Positions 23,810 through 35,636 of a stretch of DNA of 64,000 bases are shown here, piece by piece. Below the pieces are notes generated by a model. The model saw only the letters and a list, made by a program, of their open reading frames with translations, was not told where the DNA came from and did no database searches. The first letter of the stretch is position 1. Each line of letters begins with the position of its first letter. A program made the translations under genes and the position numbers. Origin of the DNA: Rehmannia glutinosa (Eukaryota; Streptophyta; Magnoliopsida; Lamiales; Orobanchaceae); NCBI GenBank assembly GCA_016081115.2, contig CM071929.1, positions 2,294,001 to 2,358,000 of the forward strand, given 5' to 3'.

Positions 23810-24450
23810 GGGCGTAAACAAATCGGGATGTCTTTGGATCGGGTCGTCTCGAGCCTTGGTACTTTTGGTTCGGGTCCTGTAAGACGGATAAACGTTAGGC
23901 TAGGGGAGGGTTCCGGCTAAGACCCTCCGATGCTTAAGTCAAGACTGGTCTTAGGTCGCTAGTGAATGTAAAGCGAGGTGAATAGCAATAAAATGTCATA
24001 CCAGAAGCAATGAACAGTGGCGTATTTATAAGCACTATTTCATCGGCCGTCTGGTTAGACGGATCCGTCACGAGGTGTACGGATCCGTCACGAGGTGTAC
24101 GGATCCGCATAACCTCACTCCACGTGCCTCCGCCTCCTATGGTCCACCTGGCTAAACCCATCTATCGTATACGGGTCGGGTTGCTTGGGCGACCCGCACG
24201 ACCACCTCGGATCGGTCGTGACCTCGCTTCACGTAGTGTCGGCTAGCTTGAACTCCTTCTATTAGTGGATCGGGTAGGCGACCCGATCCATGACCTCGCT
24301 TGGTCGTGACCTCGCTTTCATAGTGTATCGGCTAGCCTCGAACTCATTCTATTAGCCTGGGTCGGGTAGACGACCCGATCCATGACCTCGTCCGGGTCAT
24401 TCACTCGAATAGGCGAGGGTAGAAAAGTAATTTTAGACAGGCACACATCA
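23810..24450 (-). repeat. 5' LTR of the Tat element
   Basis: On the minus strand it starts tgatgtgtgcc at 24450. It has ttataaata (24022-24030) as TATA box and the sequence gacttaagcatcgg common near the 3' end of gypsy LTRs (about 23926-23943). The inner boundary is set only by the primer site, so it is good to about ten bases. A direct duplication of cggatccgtcacgaggtgta lies at 24061-24105. Confidence 0.75.
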
Positions 24451-24863
24451 AATACTATAATATTGATTTTATTTTATGTCCATTTTTGGTCCATCGGTTC
24501 CAAAATACAAATGTTTTACTTTCTCTTCAAACTAAAAAGATTATCATATCATCAGTTAGTTAGTTCTTTACATGCATGCAGCATATGATTCTAGCAATGT
24601 ATGGTCACTTTCAACACCATACTTTTTTTTTTTTTTACATTAATTAACTTTTTTCTAAATAAATAGAAATATATAAAAAAAGGAAAAGTTACGATCACAA
24701 ACCGATCTGGTAGCAAAGGAAAAAGATGTTAAACTTGAGGAAAAAGGAAACAACAAAAATAACTTAAAAATGCAATTTATATGAAGGACGTCTATTTCTA
24801 GAAGACCTTCAATGACATAGTAATTTGTTTTTTTAGCACATGTTCGAGTGTCTCCTTGATGGT
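24451..24863. other. AT-rich spacer
   Basis: No coding signal. It holds a poly-T stretch (24626-24637), and its last eight bases (24856-24863) are the target duplication of the hAT element that follows. Confidence 0.5.
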
Positions 24864-25299
24864 TAGGGGTGGAAATAGGCCAGGCTTTGCGTCGGATGGC
24901 CTAGCCCGATTCACGTTTTTTGGCCTAAGCCCTAAGCGACCTATTAAATAAAAGCCTAGGCGACCGAGCCTATTAAAAGCTTTGTTAAAGCTTACGAACC
25001 ATATTTTTTATTTTAAAATATATTTTATCTATTATAATAATAATTAAATAGTTATATAAAAAGAATAATATTAGTGAACCATATAAAATATATCATATTT
25101 TTTATACTTATAGGCCATAAATAGTAGGTGTATTAGGCTTGAAAGACTTTTTAAAAGCAAAGGCCCGACCTATTTACATAAATAAAGCTTACAAGAAGGC
25201 CTTGGCTTGGCCTATTTATGAAATAGGCCGGCAGGCGGACCCAAAGTAGGCTAGGCCGTAGGCCCTTGTCGAAAGTAGCCTGGCCTATTTCCACCCCTA
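24864..25299. mobile_element. hAT MITE with perfect TIRs and 8-bp TSD
   Basis: The 22-bp terminal inverted repeats are perfect (taggggtggaaataggccag... at 24864 and its complement ending 25299). They are flanked by the direct repeat ttgatggt (24856-24863 and 25300-25307). An 8-bp duplication marks the hAT superfamily. The 436-bp element holds dispersed aggcc/ggcct words and no ORF. Confidence 0.92.
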
Positions 25300-25679
25300 T
25301 TGATGGTCTAATATAGGTCGTGGGCGAACGCGTGATCCACGATCCACATTAATTGCCACAGACGAGAATTTACGAAGAATCACTTGATAAAAAGATAACC
25401 TGGAGTGGTGGAGATGTCACCTATCTTCTTGGCTTTAATTAACTAAAACAGTTGGAAGTTTGGTTTTCAAAAAGATGATAAGGAAAAAATTGTAATCTCC
25501 ATGGAAACATAAAATGCTATAATAAAACAAAAACCAAAAGTTACAATGTACTTGGCCACACATAAAAGGCAAAAATTATATCAAGTGAAATGATTACCAC
25601 ATTTCAGACTTCTTTTTTACTTTGATATTTTATTTTAAAATTTAATCTATAAATTGTACCTAGTAGTAGAGTGTCAATT

Positions 25680-26560
25680 TCGGGTGATTAAGCGATTTTT
25701 TTACCAGATTGGGCTGTAATTTTAAGGTCCGAAAAAAAACTGGCTGTTTGCCCGAAAATCTGTCCGAACCCAGAGTAGGCCCGATTTTTACAAAGATAAT
25801 TTCATGCATGTCTTGGGTTGGGTTGGGCTCTAAAATTAGCGCCGGTTAGTGTTTGGTCCGACACGGTCATTTTGACTCTACCTAAGAGTATAAATGATTC
25901 GATCCGAGCGAGCGAGCCGAGCTTTAGGTTGTTTGTCAAATATTTATTTAATTATATACGAGCTCGAGAGTCTTTTGATTTTAAAAGCCTTGTTCGTGTT
26001 TGTTTGATAAAATTATTTAGTATATATTTGAATTTCTTCGTGAACATGTTCATCAACGCGTTCACATTCGATTTCGTGTTTATTGTGTGTACGTGGTCAT
26101 AGACATTTGAATAATTATGTTTGCGAACAATAAACAAATAAAATTACATTTGACGAGCTCGTGTTCATTACACGTTCATGAACAAATTCAACTTCAATTC
26201 ATAAGTTAATGAAATTATTTTAATATCGTAACTTTAAATCTTTTTCACATTGTATAGAATTATAGATTATATTATACAATATTATTTATATATGTTTAAC
26301 TTTTTAATATTTATATTTAACTTATATGTAAAATTTCAGTTTTAAAATTAAGTTACATGAGCTTGTTCATGAACATTTTATAAACAAAAACTAAACGAGC
26401 TTGTTCACGAGCTAATAATGAACGTGTATACAATTGTTCAAAGTTCCATTCATTTATTAGACAAGTCTTAAAATTTGTTTATTATATGCTCATTAACTAT
26501 ATAAACGAATATAAATGAATGCTATTCGAGTTTATTCACGAGTTATTTGTCAAACGCTCT
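25680..26560. repeat. Degraded repeat region with gagctcgtt/gaacatgtt words
   Basis: Many inverted short words (acgagctcg, cgtgttcatt, gttcatgaac, gttcacgagc) are spread over about 850 bases. gtttgtcaaatatttattta (near 25931) and its partial inverse gagttatttgtcaaacgctct (near 26540) may be remnants of TIRs. The composition is like old hAT-type elements of plants, but clear ends or a target duplication are not found. Between 25300 and 25680, and from 26560 to 26700, nothing is recognised. Confidence 0.35.
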
Positions 26561-26996
26561 GATACTTCTCAATATATGCATATACGTACACACACTGTTG
26601 TGTAGAATACTCATATTTTGTACTCCTAATATTTGGATAACTTAAAATTCTTAAGACAATTTATAGGATAAATTTCTGACTGAAGTAACATTTATCAAGT
26701 CCAAACCCGATTGCAAATCGTCCGAGTCTTTATGGAAATTTTAAATGGATCACACTCCCCAGGCCCAAAGGCCAAAAAAGACTCGGGGCACCATCCGGGC
26801 CGGGTAATCCGTCAATGGACCGGATCTTATTCCCCGTTCCGCTTAGTCGGGGTTTCTCCTCAACTGCCGCGATTCATCTTCATTTCCCCAGCTAAAAAAT
26901 GGTGAATCATCATCGTTCCCACTTGCCGCCCTGCCCTGGCAACTCGAGGTCTGACGAGTACCTATCAAAACGAGAAGACAAAAGGAAAGGGAAAAA

Positions 26997-29900
26997 ATGG
27001 TGCGGAAACGATTGCTGTTGCTGTTGAAGCCATTTGATTTGTGCCTTTCTCATGAACTCGCCGCCCTCCCGTCCTCTAACCGCCGTAAGGTAACCTAATG
27101 TAAACGGAAAAAGAAAAAAATCCATTTATGTTTATTGTATTGTTTGTCGATTGTTCGATTGAGTTGGTGTCGACGTTCTGATATTGTTGCATTTTACGAG
27201 GAAAAATTATTTTTGGTTGAGTCGAGGAATGAGGTAGTAGATGAATGGAAGTAGAGTGTTGGTTCATTTCAGATGCCAAGGATTTTCATATTTTATTTTG
27301 TTCTATTTGTTCCTTTTTTTTTTTAATTGAATTTCTTATTCAATAGGAGAGTGATGTGGACGAATTCTGAGTGGGCGAAATCACTGTTGTGTCTCGACGA
27401 GACAGAGAGAGAGGGGGTCAGGCATGCAACACGAACAGCACAAACAAGTGGTTAGGGTTCCGAGAGATTAAGGCCGAGTTGGTGTTGTGAACGAGAATTA
27501 GAATTATCAAAAGTAAAGAACTTACACAAAAAATGAAATTTGAGGGTAGTGGATAAATTGTGCTAACGTTTTAATGGATGTGAATTTGTGAAATGACCTG
27601 GCAATATTGCATGCATGCATTCTAGACTAAGTTGGGGTATTGGTTTTGGTTTCTTATCTTCTTCTTCAAGTGACTCGACTCGAACTCAGGACTAACAAGA
27701 TCGTAAGTGTAAGGAATTTACCAACAGGATATCTTAGCTATGGCGTTTAGAGCAATATGCCTTATTTTCTTATTTTTACTTTATTGTAATTAGCCTAAGA
27801 AGTTACTATTTTAACCCTATTACCAATGTAGGGTATTAGGGTGAAAAGAAGAAAAGAAAGACAAATTATGCCAATGGGTAGTGCTAGTTTACGGTTCGAT
27901 TGTTTGTTCAAGTGTTGGGGTAAAGGCATCTAGGGTAACCTTCGTTTATGGCAAATCAGATTATGTATTCCAATTTAGTGTCATTTTCCATGATACATAT
28001 CTAAATTTGTTTTTGGGGTCTCGATCCATTCATTCTCTTATACATGCATTAGGTGTACTATGTGATGAATGCTTTTTAACTTGTTTGGGAGCACTTTTCA
28101 AATGGACTTTTGGATTTAAAAGTCCATTTTCCATAGTAATAGTTGTTTGGTGGTTAATTTATCTTTTTGTTTCGCTTTCTTTTTCTATCATATAAGGATA
28201 TACAAGCTGAAATTGTTCTTATGGAGGTTGAGTATTCATAGTTGATGGCTAAAACTTTGTAGTTCAAAATTTATTCACAATGCCTTGTTCATATAACTTA
28301 AAGTTTTCTTCTCCTGAAGGCATTGCAGGTATTACGATTTCTATATGACAGGATGCTGGTTCACAAAAATTCAATTAACTTCTGCGGGATATTTTGAGGA
28401 AAAAGCCATTAAATCAAAAGTTGTTTTTCGCAGTGATCTATCTCAGCCAATCCGTGATGTAGATATGGTCATTACAATTGGAGGTGATGGCACATTATTA
28501 CAAGCTAGCCATTTCTTGGATAATTCCATTCCAGTTCTTGGAGTGAATTCTGATCCCACTCGACCAGAAGAGGTTTAATTTAATTTTTCGTACTTACAAT
28601 TTACATCTTCTATTATTCTTTTCGTACAGTATCCCCAAAAAACTAGTTGATGTAAGAAAATAATTGTTTATTTCACTTAGGTGGAGGAATTCAGTGAAGT
28701 ATTCGATGCTACAAGGAGCACTGGCTATCTTTGTGCCGCCACTGTCAACAACTTTGAACAGGTGAGACTACAGCTTAAGCCGTTTTCTGTCTTTTAGACT
28801 TATATATTGAAACTATTTGGCTGCTAGATTCCAGAGTATGCAACTAACTAAGTTCGAGGGAAGTGTTGATTTAAGTTCTTGTATAATCTCATCTTTTGTG
28901 TTGAGTCCTACTTGAATGTTAATTCAATGAACCTAGTTGCTACATCTGTTATATCCGGACTGTTATGTGTTTAATTTGACTGGAGAACTTGCGTGGGTAT
29001 TCTAGACATTTGGAGATTCAAAAGTGTGGTTTTGAGCAAAAATAAGCTTGTTACTAAATATAGAACTACAGTTATTGATGGGGCCATTTCGGAGGAAACT
29101 GGAAGACCTTTTGATCTAGAGCAACTCATTTGAACGTCAAAAGTGTCATCAGCCACCTATTCGAAATTCTCAAAATTCTTTAAACTTCTTTATTTAGAAG
29201 AACAAGATGCAGATACGTTGCGGTTTTGCGAGTTAGAGGTCCAGAAACCTTGGATTGCCTAAACTCAATGTTTCTTAGCACCAGTTGCTAAAACTGAATC
29301 AGACATGATCCTTCGTAATGTATGAATCTAGAAAATATAGTCTATGTACTTGGATAGGAGTGGATTAGATCCCATGTCCAGTACTTGGAATTGGATAGGA
29401 GTGGATTAGATCCTTTCGTAATGTATGAATCTTGTTATAATATAGTCTATGGACTTGGATAGGAGTGGATTAGATCCCATGTCCAGTACTTGCATTCTTG
29501 ATTTTAATGTTACTTCATTTATACCTTACCCTCTGTTCATTTATTTTATTGCAATTATGTTTAATGGATTGAAACACCTGACTTGACATTTTTTCTCATG
29601 TCAGGTACTTTGCTTTTTTCATCCTAATAAGACATTTACTCATGATTTACACAGTTATTCTGAGCTACCATGACAGTCAATTGTGCAATAATTTTCTTGT
29701 GCACATTGAAATTGCACTAGGGATTAGCTCTATTTCTGTAAACATCCGCAGCAAAGAGTTTTTCCTTGTATATTTTACTCTTCTTATGAGAAACTATTCC
29801 AGGTCAGAGGCATAAATTATTTACGACTTTCTTTTGTAGATGCTAGAAGGCATCCTTGAGAATCGATTTGAACCTTCTGAATTAGCAAGAATGGCTGTTA

Positions 29901-30466
29901 GTCTAAACTCAAAGCTAATCTCAACCTCTGCTCTAAATGATGTTTTACTGGCGCATCCATGTCCTTCAGTAGTTTCTCGGTTCTCATTCAGGTAAGGAAC
30001 CTTTGCTTTAGTTGTTAAAATGACACAGAAGTGTGGGGCATTCTAATTACATGCCTTTTATGTATATTCTTCCATTAACAGGATTACCCAAAACGGGGAG
30101 CCATTGTCTAATTTGCTACACTCTAGATCAAGTGGCCTTAGAGTCTCGACGGCTGCTGGATCAACGGCTGCAATGCTTTCGGCTGGTGGATCCGCTATGC
30201 CCATTTTATCCAAGGAACTCCAATATATGGTAAGGGAGCCCATTTTGCCAGATCCTAACTCACACTTGATGCATGGGTTTGTGAAGTCCGACGAGACGAT
30301 GGATATTACGTGGTTTTGCAGAGAGGGGCTTCTATATATTGATGGTTCTCATGTGGTTCATTCAGTTCAACATGGAGATACCATTGAACTCTCTTCCAAG
30401 GCACCGACGTTAAAAGTGTATTTGCCTCCCCATTGTTATCCGACAATGTATGATACAGAAGTGTAA
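26997..30466 (+). CDS. NADK3: NAD(H) kinase, NADK3 type (5 exons, two frameshifts in exon 2)
   Basis: The enzyme phosphorylates NADH (and NAD+) to NADP(H) with ATP. Exons: 26997-27089, 28329-28572, 28681-28761, 29840-29991, 30082-30466, all with GT-AG borders. The N-terminus MVRKRLLLLLKPFD and the motif VITIGGDGTLLQASHF (the ATP/NAD kinase GGDG signature) are clear. LCAATVNNFEQ lies in exon 3, and SSGLRVSTAAGSTAAMLSAG and MVREPI in exon 5. Exon 2 must be a multiple of three but has 244 bases: one base is missing after ...NSINFC (about 28385-28388) and one at about 28417-28420; as written, a TGA follows at 28395. With both counted the protein would have about 318 residues (317 in Arabidopsis). 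The C-terminus YDTEV lacks the peroxisomal SRY tripeptide of Arabidopsis NADK3. It lies tail to tail with HEI10. Confidence 0.9.
29311..29492 (+). repeat. Tandem duplication in NADK3 intron 3
   Basis: A unit of about 75 bases (cgtaatgtatgaatc ... atagtctatg.acttggataggagtggattagatcccatgtccagtacttg) occurs twice, about 103 bases apart, with a third partial copy of ggataggagtggattagatc between. Confidence 0.85.
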
Positions 30467-31381
30467 ATGGAAGTATAGTGGATGAAAACTGTGATTGCAT
30501 AGTAACAATGAATGAACTGTTTGCCTACCAACAAAACTCCTAGGGCCTAAATTTGTAGTTCCTGGCTCTCGTCAAAAACTGTGAAACCATCTTACAAGGA
30601 ACCCTTTACCCACCATGAAAGTGAAAAGTTCTCTGTTGATCGATCCACAATACTGACATTTACATTTTGTACGTTAATGAAGCTATCTTTAGCACCTATG
30701 GATAATGCACCAATAGCTGTATGTACTTCATTATTTTTTTTTTTTTCTCTTTTCCTAAAATTCGAATGTAGATGAAGTTATTAGATGTCATTATGATCGA
30801 GAAATTATTATTTAATTCATTATGAATTTAATTATAGAATAAAAAGTATTATTGAGTTAGTAAGGTTGTAATAATTTAAAATTAGTGGACAATCACAAAT
30901 TTGGATTAAAGACCTGACAAGCAAGACATGATAAAGATCAGAGACCGCCAAAAATATTGGGCATATGCTTAGTAGGTCTCTCCATGACGAGAGAGGTACC
31001 GTTAATAACGCGGGAACACGCAAACATAAATGCCAGACTTCCAAAGAATGTCATCCCCTAAACTATACTCCTGAAGCTTTAATTTGCTGGAGAAATGGGA
31101 TTTGACAAATGGAGTTGTGCCTTGTCTTTGATCAAGTATATACGAAAACTGTAAGGCTACTCAGAACTGGCTTAAGAATGTCAGATCTCTCCTATCTACA
31201 ACCTGCAAAACAAGGAATTTGTGATAATCTAGAGATGTAGTAAGTAGTTAAACATGGGAAAATTACAAATATTGCCATTGAACTTTAGCTTAATTACAAA
31301 AACCCCAGTTATTTTTCAAGATTACAAATACCCCCTTGACTTATGTTTCTATTTTACAAATTGCACAAAATAGTTGGTGCC
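30467..31381. other. Convergent intergenic region NADK3-HEI10
   Basis: It holds the 3' untranslated regions of both genes. At 31257-31360 lies a piece of a dispersed repeat (aaattacaaatattgcc ... aagattacaaataccccctt), also seen in a HEI10 intron. No further gene is supported. Confidence 0.5.
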
Positions 31382-33495
31382 TTACGTGAACAATTGAGGT
31401 CGACTCCGGGAGAGCTGAGGTCTCCTTATTGGTGAAAGGATAAGGTTTCTAAGAGTCATTGAAGGATTGCCGCCCCAGCTCCACTCCCGACACCAAAAGA
31501 AGAGTGTTGAGCTCTGTTTCCAGTATCTATTGGAACCCCCGACTGTTTGGCTGGTGCACCACCAGAGATGTCGAATGTAGAGTCAGAATTCTGTCTTGCT
31601 GGCCACATGTCCTCCCTTGGCCCTGGAGTGTCAGGAGTGAAAACCGACCAATCTGCGATAAATAAGTTATAACTAGTATTTTTTGGATGAACACGATGAA
31701 AAGTAAAATTGTGTTGATATTTAACACGTATACAAGATGAGCTAAAATCAAATGTGTATGGATAAATCAAAGGGTAAATTACAAATAATTACCCCTAAGG
31801 TTCAACCTAATTACAAAAAACTTCTGTTATCTTTCAAAATTACAAATACCCCCTTGTGGTATCCCTTTGAAATTTGTATTTCTTTAACAAATACACCCCT
31901 CTTGAGGATGCATTTTGTAAATAAAAAACAAATGTCAAAGATGTATTTGTAATTTTGAAAGATAGTTGAAATTAGGCTGATTTTACTGGTATGTTTTTGT
32001 ACTTAACCCTACATCAAATCTTAAGTTCTTGACACACATTATTTGAGTAGTCCAGTAAATGGAAGCTTTGCAATAACTGGAAAATGTTTTGAACAGAACA
32101 GGGTTACCTTTCCTAATAGAATCTCTGTTGTCCATCCTAGCAGATGGATTTGAGAACAAATCAGGATCTTGTCTGGAGAAGCAGTGGTTCGCAGGCTGAA
32201 TCGCGGATCGTTTCAATGACTCCATTTCGGTTCTTGCTATATCATACATTTCATCAAGTTTTCTCTTTTGCCTGCACTGATAAAAGCATTGTCAAGTTTT
32301 GTTTCGCCATTATACTGGACACTACGAGAGAAATCAAAAGAGATTAACCTGCACTTCTCTGCAAATTTTTCTTGTAGCTCTTGCTTATCTTTGGACAAGC
32401 TCTCTATCTCTTGCTCCATCATCTGGCACCTCTTAGTCATTTTCTGGTAGGCAGTATAAACCTGCTCCAATTTCTCTGTAAATTTCTCTTGCATTACCTC
32501 ACATTTCTGCCGGCACTGACCTACTATTTTGTTCATCTTAACTTGCATCTCCAACTCCTTTTGCCCGATATAAAATGACACACTTCTATATGCACTTTTC
32601 ATCACTGGGAACATTCAGGAAAAAACAAATGGGATACATGCACTTTGAACAATTAAAACAGCCTATTAACAAATGTTCACATGCTAAACCAAATAATCAG
32701 ACTTTTAAATCATAAAACAATTTATATGAATTACAAGATGAGGATACATATCTGAGGAGATACTCCAGCCATGGCCATCTGCAGAAGAAAGTAATATCAT
32801 TTGAAACTGATAAAGCATATTTTACATGACTTTATAGATACAAATGCTGATTAGAAGAATATAAGAGATCTGGAGAGGACAAAAGAGTTCTTGGTAAGTT
32901 TCTTACATTAACCCATTCATCATTTGGATTGATATCAACAGGCTTCATAAGACTGACATGCGAAAAAATGTCTTGTCAAAATCGAGTGAAACCATATATA
33001 TGCCACAGATAACTAGACGTCATACAAAGGGACAACCTGATCAAGTGTAAACAAAGGAATGTAAAATTGACTTCAACATTCATTTCACCGTAGTGAAAAT
33101 AAACGGGTTTGCAGAAATACTAAAATAATAAAAAAATCATAACAAGAGCCATTGAAATTTAAAGCTTATGAAGTCTCTAACCATCTACAGTTCGTTGACA
33201 ATTTATAACCTGAGGATAAAACATTCTTAGAGACTAGAGTATTCACATACCTTTTGGAGAGCACTTGATCACAGATGGGGCAGGCACCATCATTGCTGAG
33301 AATCTTATTGGCATCTTCAGGGCCTTTTGAGGTAATTAAGGAAATCATACAAATTCACCAAGCACCACGAATATGAGAGGAATCATATATGGAAATTTTG
33401 AATTTATTTCAAGCTTATTGGATACACAAGAGGTGACCACAGGTGGTGGTAATAGCTCGTCCTTCCAATTCTCTCCAGCAAGCATTGCACCTCAT
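31382..33495 (-). CDS. HEI10: HEI10 RING-type E3/SUMO ligase, meiotic crossover factor (7 exons)
   Basis: HEI10 (ZMM group, human CCNB1IP1) loads on the synaptonemal complex and coarsens into foci that set class I crossovers. Exons on the minus strand: 33495-33426, 33323-33251, 32952-32907, 32778-32748, 32604-32349, 32271-32108, 31652-31382. The RING is complete: MRCNACWRELEGRA, TTTCGHLLC, DGACPICDQVL. The coiled coil follows in exon 5 (KSAYRSVSFYIGQKELEMQV ... KRCQMMEQEIESLSKDKQEL). The tail has SAIQPANH, TPGPREDMWPARQNS and, in a shifted frame, TLRNLILSP and SRSRPQLFT. That final part needs one more base in the C4 run (plus strand) at 31473-31476; as written the frame stops at 31456. With it the protein has about 303 residues (304 in Arabidopsis). 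All introns are short (24 bases of doubt nowhere; borders GT-AG). Confidence 0.92.
31771..31985. repeat. Dispersed repeat in HEI10 intron 6
   Basis: It begins gggtaaattacaaataatta and contains caaaattacaaatacccccttg and, inverted, gtatttgtaattttgaaagata. A related copy lies at 31257-31360. It looks like a short MITE-like element with imperfect internal symmetry. No target duplication was identified. Confidence 0.5.
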
Positions 33496-35552
33496 TTCAG
33501 CCTTCACAATTATTATTTACATTCACTTTTCAATGGTAAAAACCTGGAACTTGTGACATTTTTTTTCTCAGTCTTGATTTTCATCTGCACTAAATTCAAA
33601 TTCTTGTGGACTTGCGATACCATAGAACATAATAGAATCCAGAAAACTGATGCATCTAGACGCCAGGTAAGGTATGTAACAGTGCTAACTGAACTTGGTC
33701 TTAATAACTTAAGTAATCTCAGTGTATAATTCTGAATTCACCCGAGTCACCAACTGCATTTGCTAATCCAATTTAAAAAGAGAGAAGTACGGTTTAACTA
33801 TAAACCACTTTGTGAAATTAGATCAGACAAATCTTCAGAATAATATCTTGGATAATAAACAAATGAGTCTACAATCAATTAAATACTTAAACTAGATCTG
33901 TGGCTGCCAAAGCACTCTCTCTACAAAGTTACACACTCTAGCCCAAACTGTAGCATCAGATTAAGGCATGTCGTCCCTGGATAAGTAGTCACTTTCATAT
34001 GCATTTCATCATGAAATCACTATATCCTCCTGGAACAGCTAATTATCTTAATGTTCCTCACTCCTGAGCCGTCACGAACCAAAGACTGATGCTAATAAGG
34101 GGGAACACAGGTCTGCTCAAAAGAATGATTTTGAAATGAAATGGCTAAATGGTGGCTGGTGATAAAGCACCCAAAGAAAATTTCTAAATGCTGTCAATAA
34201 TTTTAGAATTTCAACATCACAAGAGGTTGTAGAAACTAATAACCAATTTGCATCAAGTGCGGAATCATAAAAAATACATAGAACAAATGACCTTTCATAC
34301 CAGATTACGACATCTGAAGACCCTTCCAACAAAATTCACCCAATCATCATGATTTGAATTAAATAAAAATCAGTAAATCCAAGCCAGCAACAGCATATTG
34401 AAATATAAAACTATCATTACAGCTATTCAAACTTCAGACTAATTCTCTTTAAAAATAGAAAGATGAGGAAGAAAGATCAATAACTCGTTTCCTTTGGTTG
34501 GTCTTTTCCAATTCTATACAAAACCAAACGATAAATAAACAGAATAATACCTCATTACCTGAAATTATAAAATAAAAAATCTTCAAAAATACCTGGAATT
34601 TCGGAAAAAATGCAAACAAATAAGAATCAGGTCAGTAAATATTACACATATTCTGGAAAATCTAATCGTAGAACCACGATGAAACAAGCGCCATCCGCAC
34701 CAAAAAGTCAAAAGTTCTCCGACAAAAGAAAAAGAAACAGAAATCCGAATCCAACTCAATCAACGGAAATGGACAGAGAAAACGAAATTGAGCATAAGTT
34801 AGATCGCGTACAACTCCGGAAATAGCCAATGAAGTCCGAAAATGTGACAAATTTTGGATTCGAGACTCTCAAGTCTGAAGGCTGCTAGAATTGTCGAGTT
34901 TATTCTTCAACAGGTATTGAAAGACTGGTTCAAATAAGACTATTATTACAAACCCTAACGGAAAGGCTTCAATTTTTAGGCAAAAGTTCTCAGAGATCAG
35001 TTATGATGAAAATGGCGGGAAAATGTGGGTTTCTAACTTAAGAGTCGGGGGACCAATTTAATGATTTATTACCGTCTTGGCACTGATTTATGGCTGATTT
35101 TCTTTATTATTCTTTTACTCTTGTTGTTTTGTATCACTTTTAAATAACAAATGATTGAATTGTGTTTAACCACTATTTTTATGATTTTAGTTGAAATTGC
35201 ATTTTTTAATAATCCAGCTATCTTAGGTTTTGCGCACTATTCCTGGGAGTTGATGATCTATCCTTGGTCATCTACAATGGTAAATATTGAGGGTTTGATT
35301 GCATTATGGAGATCAAAGCTCGATGGGGAATCTGCGGTTGGATAGAGGAGTCCGACATGGAGCGATCACTTGTGGGGACGAGTCCTTGTGCATGGTAGTT
35401 AAGGATATTAGGGGACGAGCACCATTGTGTATGCATTTCTCGCGGTTTATATGGGGCGTTTTTGAGGGGCAAGGTTTTATCTTCTATGCCACTTCACATG
35501 AGCTTGTATTTAATATTTGGCAAAAACTCATGTAGGCCGTCCTACTGGTCAA
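33496..35552. other. HEI10 upstream region
   Basis: This lies 5' of HEI10. An AG directly before the start region (gaag|gctgaaatg on the minus strand) could be a 5' UTR splice acceptor, so a noncoding first exon may lie at about 34.8-35.0 kb. The open frames here (71-118 codons) have no recognised domain, and I do not call them genes. Bases 35548-35552 (gtcaa) are the probable left target duplication of the next element. Confidence 0.4.
35014..35023. promoter_or_regulatory. E2F-type site upstream of HEI10
   Basis: ggcgggaaaa (minus strand ttttcccgcc) fits the E2F consensus TTTSSCGC. It lies about 1.5 kb upstream of the HEI10 start codon, near where a 5' UTR exon could begin. Function is inferred from the motif only. 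Confidence 0.3.
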
Positions 35553-35636
35553 TGTTGAAATCAAAGAAGTCATAAAATACTTGCATTCTTATTATGCAAA
35601 ACCAAAAGTTAATTACAAAAGAGAGAAAGTGATACT

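Larger units (their letters stand above)
13746..24450 (-). mobile_element. Ty3/gypsy retrotransposon, Tat type, with antisense ORF
   Basis: Read on the minus strand: 5' LTR (24450 down to about 23810), primer site, gag, protease, reverse transcriptase, RNase H, integrase, a tandem-repeat block, an ORF on the opposite strand, polypurine tract (ggggagaa, 14249-14256) and 3' LTR (14248 down to the gap). The pol order with integrase last is Ty3/gypsy. The primer site ttggcgc...gtggga, the gag motif YCHFHKDHGH and the extra antisense ORF point to the Tat lineage, in which Retand-like elements also carry tandem repeats. The LTRs are clearly diverged and all frames are broken, so this is an old or poorly assembled copy. 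Confidence 0.85.

Noticed and set aside
32237..32614. HEI10 coiled-coil frame as a separate small protein starting at its own ATG
   Set aside because: It is exon 5 of HEI10; splice sites on both sides join it in frame to the RING exons and the tail.
34610..34825. Lys/Asn-rich 71-codon frame upstream of HEI10
   Set aside because: Low-complexity, no homology seen, lies where the HEI10 leader or promoter is expected.
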